Assembly (NCBI GenBank): GCA_025055355.1
Contig: JANWYM010000269.1
Coordinates: forward strand, 1 to 6,118
Length of the DNA: 6,118 nt
Source: Abditibacteriales bacterium
Lineage (GTDB): Bacteria; Armatimonadota; Abditibacteriia; Abditibacteriales; JANWYM01
Reading direction: 5' to 3'
Shown: positions 1-3,873 of the stretch, piece after piece
Position numbering within the stretch: the first letter of the stretch is position 1
Layout of the letters: every line of letters begins with the position of its first letter
Translations under genes and position numbers: made by a program
The notes under the pieces: generated by a model
The model's input: only the letters and a program-made list of their open reading frames with translations
What the model was told of the DNA's origin: nothing
Database searches by the model: none

Positions 1-120
1 CGGCGGGAGCGCGGGGCGCATGGATAACCCCGTGGGCATGACGCCCAATTTGCATCTCCAGGGGAGCCCGCGACGGACGACTTGGGGGGCATCCCCTGCA
101 ACTGTAAATCAGCGCTGACG

Positions 121-175
121 GGGCAGCCGGTGCCGCGCCAGGGATTGCATCAGATCGCACCGCACGGGTCTGCCC
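121..175 (+). other. Nested two-stem inverted repeat (possible structured RNA)
   Basis: An outer 6-bp stem (121-126 with 170-175) encloses an inner perfect 6-bp stem (128-133 with 157-162), with one bulged base on the 5' side and seven unpaired bases on the 3' side. No T-run follows, so it is not a simple terminator. It lies upstream of the predicted promoter of the prepilin gene, so it is unlikely to be that gene's leader. The strand of any transcript is unknown, and the pairing was found by eye only. Confidence 0.3.
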
Positions 176-200
176 TCCCTCCCCGCTGCGGGAAAACGCC

Positions 201-226
201 GTGGCGAGCGCAGCGAAGCCATTCCC
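201..226. repeat. Fragment resembling a dispersed GAGCGCAGCGAAGC-type repeat
   Basis: The segment contains GGCGAGCGCAGCGAAGCCATTCCC. On the other strand this reads like the 'GCTTCGCTGCGCTCGC' phrase found as a dispersed intergenic repeat in many environmental bacterial genomes. It is followed by GGAGGAGATTGCGACA, which resembles another part of the same type of repeat. The identification rests on remembered similarity, and a single copy in this window cannot prove it is repeated in the genome. Confidence 0.35.
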
Positions 227-252
227 TACGGAGGAGATTGCGACAAATCCGG

Positions 253-281
253 TTGCTGATCTCGGTTACGTAAGTTATACT
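253..281 (+). promoter_or_regulatory. Predicted sigma-70-type promoter for the prepilin gene
   Basis: TTGCTG (253-258) serves as a partial -35 box (first three consensus bases match). It is separated by exactly 17 bp from TATACT (276-281), which matches five of six bases of the -10 consensus. Transcription would start near 288, giving a leader of about 38 nt before the ATG at 326. AGGTGAGG at 308-315 can act as the ribosome binding site. The weak -35 box makes this a moderate prediction. Confidence 0.45.
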
Positions 282-325
282 GGAAATTGATGCTTAGGCT
301 AATGCTCAGGTGAGGATGTGGGGTT

Positions 326-1015
326 ATGCACCAACTTCGTCGCCGTCTTCGGGGTTTCACGCTGATTGAGTTGCTGGTGGTCATCGCCATCATCTCAATT
401 TTAGCCTCGATGCTCATGCCGGTTTTCGCCCGTGCCCGCGAGCAAGCGCGCAAAGCCGTATGCCTGTCCAACCTCAAGCAAGTAGGGTCTGCTATTCACA
501 TGTACTTACAGGACAACGACGAGCGGTTTCCGCTCGCCTTCGCGTTCTGGGCGCCTGTGTTAGGCGGTCCGCTTCGCCCGAACCTCATCACCACGCTTGG
601 ACCTTACGCGAAAGATGCGCGCATCTTCAAATGCCCCACCTTTGACGGCAAGGCGCTGCGCACGCTTGAAGGAGGGTTCGATTTCATCGTGAGCGAGGTG
701 GATGCCAATTGCCGCCCAATCCGCTTCAACGAAGTCATTGGCAATCCGCTGTGCGGCATCTCATGGGGCGAACCCAGTATCAGCAACCCGTCGAAGTTCC
801 CGCTGGTCTTCTGTGGCATGGGCTTCCCCGGTCTGCCGCTCAACGTGCGCGACCGCGTCCCGTTAAACACCCATTCCGACCCGTCCGACGTCGCCTTCTG
901 GCGCGGCGATAACGTCGTCGGTGGCACAAACATTCTTTATGCCGATTATCACGCGGAGTGGGAAGCCTTCACGCAGCAGGCTTGGCTGCGGGACATCTAC
1001 GGCGCGCGGCGATAG
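326..1015 (+). CDS. Type IV pilin / type II secretion-like prepilin (DUF1559-like)
   Basis: The 229-residue product has a textbook class III prepilin signal: a short basic leader (MHQLRRRLRG), a predicted prepilin-peptidase cut between Gly10 and Phe11, Glu at position +5 of the mature protein (Glu15), and a hydrophobic helix to about residue 34 ending in FARAREQARK. CLSNLKQ follows, then an extended domain with FKCP (101-104) and a late TNILYADYHAEW segment (201-212). That segment corresponds to the H-x9-DG-type C-terminal motif of DUF1559-family pseudopilins common in Armatimonadota and Planctomycetota. Such proteins are inserted in the inner membrane, cleaved and N-methylated by the prepilin peptidase, and assembled into pilus or pseudopilus fibres or displayed on the envelope. 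The ATG at 326 follows AGGTGAGG with a 10-nt spacer. Which fibre it serves cannot be told, because no assembly ATPase or secretin gene is in view. Confidence 0.9.
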   Translation: MHQLRRRLRGFTLIELLVVIAIISILASMLMPVFARAREQARKAVCLSNLKQVGSAIHMYLQDNDERFPLAFAFWAPVLGGPLRPNLITTLGPYAKDARIFKCPTFDGKALRTLEGGFDFIVSEVDANCRPIRFNEVIGNPLCGISWGEPSISNPSKFPLVFCGMGFPGLPLNVRDRVPLNTHSDPSDVAFWRGDNVVGGTNILYADYHAEWEAFTQQAWLRDIYGARR

Positions 1016-1020
1016 GAGGA
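1014..1020 (+). promoter_or_regulatory. Strong Shine-Dalgarno AGGAGGA overlapping the prepilin stop codon
   Basis: AGGAGGA begins inside the TAG stop codon (1013-1015) of the prepilin gene. It lies 5 nt before the ATG at 1025 if AGGAGG is taken as the core, but only 2 nt before the in-frame GTG at 1022. The spacing therefore favours ATG 1025 as the start of the next gene. Overlap of the stop codon and ribosome binding site suggests the two genes are translated from one mRNA. Confidence 0.75.
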
Positions 1021-1024
1021 CGTG

Positions 1025-1510
1025 ATGGACTGGCTGACCAATAACTGGCGCTACATCTTCCCTGTCCTTTTGGCGGTTCTGGCTTTCGCCCTCGGCACGC
1101 TGTTGCTCTCACATCGCCAGTTGGCGATCTCATACGCCGGCTGGCTCTATCTGTTCGGATTGCTCGACCCCAAGCAGCGCGAGTCCCCCGCGCCCGCCCG
1201 CAAAACGGCGTGGTTGCTTTACCTGCTTGGGCTGCTCGCGCTCGGCTGGGGGGGCTGGCGCTACTACTATTTCCATACCATGCCTGTCCTGAAAGACCAA
1301 CCGTCGCCCTACCTGCCCAAACAGATGCGCCCCGGTTTCCGTTCGCCCTATGCTCGACCGGGGCAACCGCAGCCCGGCGCATCGCTACCCCCCAGCCAAC
1401 CCAGCGGTGCTTCACAACCGCCCACAGGGTATCAGCCGCTCCCCCCGCCCACGACGGGCGGCAAGGAAGAGCCGCCTGTGGAGAACGTGCCGATGCCGAC
1501 CCGAAGATGA
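1025..1510 (+). CDS. Small membrane protein with Pro/Gln-rich tail, unknown function
   Basis: The 161-residue product is not one I recognise. Residues about 9-29 form a clear transmembrane helix (YIFPVLLAVLAFALGTLLL). Residues 34-47 are hydrophobic and may be a second short segment, and residues 62-79 (AWLLYLLGLLALGWGGW) form another helix followed by an aromatic RYYYFH patch. From about residue 87 to the end the chain is low complexity, dominated by Pro, Gln, Gly and Ser (e.g. PGQPQPG, SLPPSQPSGASQPPTG, PLPPPTTGG), and is probably disordered. An aqueous tail of this kind could span or bind the cell wall, but that is inference. The gene begins 9 nt after the prepilin stop, with its ribosome binding site overlapping that stop, so co-expression with the prepilin is likely. 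A GTG directly before the ATG would add one residue but is too close to the Shine-Dalgarno sequence. Confidence 0.75.
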   Translation: MDWLTNNWRYIFPVLLAVLAFALGTLLLSHRQLAISYAGWLYLFGLLDPKQRESPAPARKTAWLLYLLGLLALGWGGWRYYYFHTMPVLKDQPSPYLPKQMRPGFRSPYARPGQPQPGASLPPSQPSGASQPPTGYQPLPPPTTGGKEEPPVENVPMPTRR

Positions 1511-1584
1511 GAGAAGGAGTGCAGTCATAGCCCACCAGATTGCGTTGCGCCGTGCTGCGCTGCGCCCTTTTGACGCTTGACAGT
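1511..1584. other. Convergent intergenic gap without a clear terminator
   Basis: The 74 bp separate the ends of two convergent transcription units. They contain an imperfect direct repeat (TGCGTTGCGCCG followed by TGCTGCGCTGCGCCC) and a short CCCTTTT, but I see no strong hairpin followed by a T-run on either strand. Termination here may be Rho-dependent, or the transcripts may overlap. Confidence 0.4.
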
Positions 1585-2127
1585 CTAATCCATCGTTGTT
1601 GTCAGCATAGACCGCTGCTGCATCCACCGCAGCACAAGGCGTTCAAAGAGGCGGATGAACTTAGTGGAGATGGAATCGTGGTGACTGAGCGGCTGGACGA
1701 GGATCGTGAACGCGCCGAGGCGGTTGCCGCCTAAAATGTCTGTGAACACCTGGTCGCCGACAACGGCGACCTCGTGGGGCTTGAGTCCCAAGATTTGCAG
1801 CCCGCGCCGGAAACCCCAACGGCGTGGCTTGAACGAACGCGGAATGTTGGGCAGCCCCAACCACTCGGACATCTTCGCCACACGGCGACCGCTCGTGGCG
1901 TTGGAGACGACGCACACCTGCAAGCCGCACGCCTTGACCTCGCTTATCCACTGGCGCACGCCCTCCAACACCTCCGTGCCATGCCAGGGCACCAACGTGT
2001 TGTCGAGGTCAATCAGGATGCCGCGAATCCCCTTGCGCCACAACACCTGCGGGTCAATCGCCATCACCGACGGCACGTAGCACTTCGGGCATAACCATCT
2101 GAGTAGATAGGTAATAATAGGCGTCAT
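1585..2127 (-). CDS. yqeG: YqeG-family HAD-superfamily (subclass IIIA) phosphatase
   Basis: The 180-residue product (from the ATG at 2127) carries all HAD signatures: motif I IDLDNTLVPW with nucleophile Asp40 and acid/base Asp42, motif II VVSNAT with Ser75, motif III Lys100 in FKPRRWGF, and motif IV VVGDQVFTDILGGNRLG with Asp125 and Asp130. The GDQxxTDxLGGNRxG stretch is diagnostic of the YqeG family, related to mitochondrial PTPMT1-like/GEP4 phosphatidylglycerophosphate phosphatases. The substrate is unproven, and phosphatidylglycerophosphate is possible. Length and N-terminal alignment to Bacillus YqeG (about 170 residues) support the ATG at 2127. An upstream in-frame ATG at 2181 would add 18 residues, but it lies inside an inverted-repeat segment. 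The Shine-Dalgarno sequence is weak for both starts. It is the last gene of the minus-strand unit, about 118 nt after mltG. Confidence 0.88.
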   Translation of the reverse strand: MTPIITYLLRWLCPKCYVPSVMAIDPQVLWRKGIRGILIDLDNTLVPWHGTEVLEGVRQWISEVKACGLQVCVVSNATSGRRVAKMSEWLGLPNIPRSFKPRRWGFRRGLQILGLKPHEVAVVGDQVFTDILGGNRLGAFTILVQPLSHHDSISTKFIRLFERLVLRWMQQRSMLTTTMD

Positions 2128-2151
2128 CCACTGATGAAATGACCGCGATGT

Positions 2152-2223
2152 AAGCGTGACGCCGTTAGATGTGGCGTCCATCCCCTACCAGATGGGGACT
2201 CCCCGCGCAGCGGCGTCACGCTT
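2152..2223. repeat. 72-bp segment bounded by perfect 13-bp inverted repeats (MITE-like or stem-loop)
   Basis: AAGCGTGACGCCG (2152-2164) is exactly complementary to CGGCGTCACGCTT (2211-2223). The interior holds a second small palindrome, GGGGACTCCCC (2194-2204), preceded by CCCC-N8-GGGG. The segment fills most of the gap between mltG and yqeG. It could be a miniature inverted-repeat element or a long-loop hairpin acting as an attenuator or processing site in the operon mRNA. No obvious target duplication flanks it, and no T-run marks a terminator. Confidence 0.6.
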
Positions 2224-2227
2224 GCAT

Positions 2228-2249
2228 GGGTCATCGGGTCATGAGTCAT
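2228..2249. repeat. Degenerate short tandem repeat GGGTCAT at the end of mltG
   Basis: GGGTCAT occurs at 2228-2234 and 2236-2242, with GAGTCAT at 2243-2249. The last copy contains the mltG stop codon (complement of TCA at 2246-2248). Similar short repeats are found at the other junctions of this operon. Three units with one mismatch form a small array that could be chance. Confidence 0.4.
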
Positions 2250-3316
2250 TTTGACCGTCGCCTGCGGTTCTGCCGGTAACGTTCCACGTTCCTCAAGTGC
2301 CCTTCGTAGGTGCGACTGAAGTAGTGTCCGTTACTGCCATCGCCGCGCGCGACGTAGTAGAAATACTCCGTGCGCTTCGGCTGCAACGCGGCTAAAATGT
2401 TGGACAAGTCGGGGTTGGCAATCGGCGTCGGCGGCAGCCCCCGATGTTTGTAGGTGTTGTAAGGCGACTCCACCGTGCGCAGGTCACGTGCGGTGGGCGG
2501 CTTCCAACTGCCTTTGGCATATTGCACGGTTGCATCACATTCTAATCTTTGCCCGGCGCGCAGACGGTTGATGTAAACGCTCGCCACCATCGCCCGTTCC
2601 TCGGGGCGCACGACCTCGCGCTGGATCAACGAGGCTAACGTGATGACCTCCTTGAGTGTCATGCGCTTGCCGTTCACTATCGGGGCGCGCGCAAAGTCCT
2701 CACGGCGCGGCGCCAGCACCACGCTTTCAAACGTGCGCAGCATCGCCGTAATAACCCGCTCAGCCGGCTGATGGCGGGCGAAGTAATAAGTGTCGGGAAA
2801 CAGAAAGCCCTCCAGGCTGTCCCGCGGCGCCCAATCGGGCAATGCCTTCATCGCCGTCGGACGATGGCAGAGGCGGAGGAACTCCGCCTCATCGGTGATG
2901 CGCACCGCGCCGACAACCGTTCTGGCGTTGGATAATCGCCGCGCTACTTGCCGCGCCATTAAGCCCGGCGGAATCGTGACTTTGAATAAGTCCGGCTCGC
3001 GTTGCGTCAACTTCTTCAGCACGTCCCAGACGTTGACCTGGGGCGGGAAAATATACCCGCCTTCGTTGACGGTGTGCGCCTCCACGCCCTGCCGTCTGGC
3101 GACGAAGAGCAAAATGCGGGGACGCCGCACGATGCCCCGTTGCGCTAACTTCGGGAGCAACGCCGCGACCGTCTGGCTCTTCGGCACGATGAACGTGCGA
3201 CGGCGCGCGGGCAGAGGGATTTTTTTGTAGAACAGTTCCCATACGCCCCCCGCCACCAGCAGCGTGATGATTGCGAGCAAAGCGGCGATGAGGCGCAGCC
3301 GGGTTTTGCGAGTCAA
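2246..3316 (-). CDS. mltG: Endolytic peptidoglycan transglycosylase MltG (YceG-like)
   Basis: MltG cleaves nascent glycan strands at the inner membrane and helps set glycan length, terminating synthesis by penicillin-binding proteins. The 356-residue product is of normal length. It has a single N-terminal transmembrane helix (about residues 7-29), a LysM-like region (about 40-110), and the YceG catalytic domain, with LASLIQREVVRPEERAMVASVYINRLRAGQRLECDATVQYA around the presumed catalytic Glu234. The family hallmark ESPYNTYKHRGLPPTPIANP is at 283-301, and a very basic tail (RQNRRRRSK) closes the protein. The start is a TTG at 3316. It is the earliest start codon possible, because the in-frame codon at 3331-3329 is the TGA that ends ruvX, and later starts would cut into the membrane helix. 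No Shine-Dalgarno is visible, so translation may be coupled to ruvX, which ends 12 nt upstream. Confidence 0.95.
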   Translation of the reverse strand: MTRKTRLRLIAALLAIITLLVAGGVWELFYKKIPLPARRRTFIVPKSQTVAALLPKLAQRGIVRRPRILLFVARRQGVEAHTVNEGGYIFPPQVNVWDVLKKLTQREPDLFKVTIPPGLMARQVARRLSNARTVVGAVRITDEAEFLRLCHRPTAMKALPDWAPRDSLEGFLFPDTYYFARHQPAERVITAMLRTFESVVLAPRREDFARAPIVNGKRMTLKEVITLASLIQREVVRPEERAMVASVYINRLRAGQRLECDATVQYAKGSWKPPTARDLRTVESPYNTYKHRGLPPTPIANPDLSNILAALQPKRTEYFYYVARGDGSNGHYFSRTYEGHLRNVERYRQNRRRRSK

Positions 3317-3343
3317 TGGGTCAACGGTTCAATCGGCCAATGG
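3312..3343. repeat. Degenerate tandem repeat spanning the ruvX stop and mltG start
   Basis: Successive units GTCAATGG (3312-3319), GTCAACGG (3320-3327), TTCAATCGG (3328-3336) and CCAATGG (3337-3343) form an 8-base-period array. It supplies the TTG start of mltG (complement of 3314-3316), the TGA of ruvX (3329-3331) and the last codons of ruvX. The units diverge, so this is probably an old array. Confidence 0.5.
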
Positions 3344-3817
3344 ATCACTTGCTGCCGTGATGCATTGACCATCGCCTTTGGATTTCGGAATTTCGAATGA
3401 GCGGCGCTTCATCTGACCATCCAGATAGCCCTGCAAAATGACGGCGGCGGCAGCGGCGTCAAGGGTGTGACGGCGTTTTTTGCTGGACCGCCCCGCTGCC
3501 TTCATCGCATCATCGGCGATTTTGGTGGAGAAACGCTCGTCCACTAACCGCACCGGCACGTTGACGACTTGCCGCAGCGCCTGCGCGAACGCCTCGACTT
3601 TCTTCGCTGCTGCGCTCTCTTGATTGTCGGTGCGCAGCGGCCAGCCGACAACGATTTCTCCCGCCGTTAGTTGTTCCACCAACTGCCGCACGCGCTCACA
3701 ATCATTTTGCAGCGACGTCCGCTCGATGACGCTGTGCGGCGAAGCCAACATCCCCAACGGGTCGCTCACCGCTACGCCAATGCGCACGTCGCCGATGTCT
3801 AAAGCCAGGATACGCAT
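3329..3817 (-). CDS. ruvX: RuvX/YqgF-family Holliday junction resolvase-like nuclease
   Basis: The 162-residue protein has the RNase H-like fold signatures of YqgF. These are LALDIGDVRIGVAVSD with Asp7, VVGWPLRTD (57-64) for the usual VGxPlxxdG, VDERFST with Glu94, and LDAAAAAVILQGYL with Asp120. Asp7, Glu94 and Asp120 fit the metal-binding catalytic triad. The family is implicated in Holliday junction resolution and in 5' maturation of pre-16S rRNA. The ATG at 3817 is chosen because the conserved MRILALDIG begins there, although the frame stays open 61 codons upstream. No good Shine-Dalgarno precedes it. The core fold ends near residue 133, and about 30 extra residues, rich in Lys and Ser, derive partly from palindromic and tandem-repeat DNA. 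The gene follows the membrane protein gene by 56 bp and precedes mltG, as in the conserved alaS-ruvX-mltG neighbourhood. Confidence 0.94.
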   Translation of the reverse strand: MRILALDIGDVRIGVAVSDPLGMLASPHSVIERTSLQNDCERVRQLVEQLTAGEIVVGWPLRTDNQESAAAKKVEAFAQALRQVVNVPVRLVDERFSTKIADDAMKAAGRSSKKRRHTLDAAAAAVILQGYLDGQMKRRSFEIPKSKGDGQCITAASDPLAD

Positions 3818-3823
3818 GAGGTA

Positions 3824-3839
3824 TTCGGGTGTTCGGGTT
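3824..3839. repeat. Short tandem repeat TTCGGGTG in the gap before ruvX
   Basis: TTCGGGTG (3824-3831) is followed directly by TTCGGGTT (3832-3839), within the 56-bp gap between the 719-residue membrane protein gene and ruvX. Only two units are present, so alone it is weak. It is listed because the other two gaps of the operon also carry 7-9-base tandem units. Confidence 0.35.
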
Positions 3840-3873
3840 CCGTGCAGCGCGAATGGCGCAACCCGACGGGATC

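Larger units (their letters stand above)
1..252. other. Non-coding, structured leader region, no gene recognised
   Basis: No convincing coding sequence is visible on either strand. Plus-strand frame 2 is open from the left edge to a TGA at 116-118 (38 codons), but its translation resembles nothing I know. Two minus-strand frames are also open, as expected by chance at this GC content. Several inverted repeats are present. CAGGGGA (59-65) pairs with TCCCCTG (92-98). GGGCAG (121-126) pairs with CTGCCC (170-175) and encloses a second perfect stem, CGGTGC (128-133) with GCACCG (157-162). CGCTGCG (184-190) pairs with CGCAGCG (209-215). The stretch could be the untranslated end of an upstream gene, a small RNA or decayed repeat DNA, and nothing in it decides between these. 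Confidence 0.5.

Noticed and set aside
2..118. Open plus-strand frame from the left edge (38 codons to TGA)
   Set aside because: The translation has no recognisable motif. Other frames in this GC-rich stretch are also open, so an upstream gene end cannot be supported.
85..175. Possible cobalamin riboswitch, from CCCCTGCAACTGTAAATC (93-110) and GGTCTGCC (167-174)
   Set aside because: The CTGCAACTGTAA stretch resembles the conserved CCGCAACTGTAA part of B12 riboswitches. The CCGGTG-AAA-CCGG stem expected before it and the GGGAAGGC-like part after it are missing, and the downstream gene is not B12-related.
1022..1024. GTG as the start of the small membrane protein
   Set aside because: It is only 2 nt from AGGAGG. 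The ATG directly after it has an acceptable 5-nt spacing.
1511..1584. Bidirectional terminator between the convergent units
   Set aside because: Only direct repeats of TGCGCTGCGCC type are seen, with no perfect stem followed by a T-run on either strand.
2128..2181. Upstream ATG (2181) as the start of the YqeG-like protein
   Set aside because: It lies inside the 72-bp inverted-repeat segment and adds 18 residues with no counterpart in the family. The ATG at 2127 fits the usual N-terminus better.
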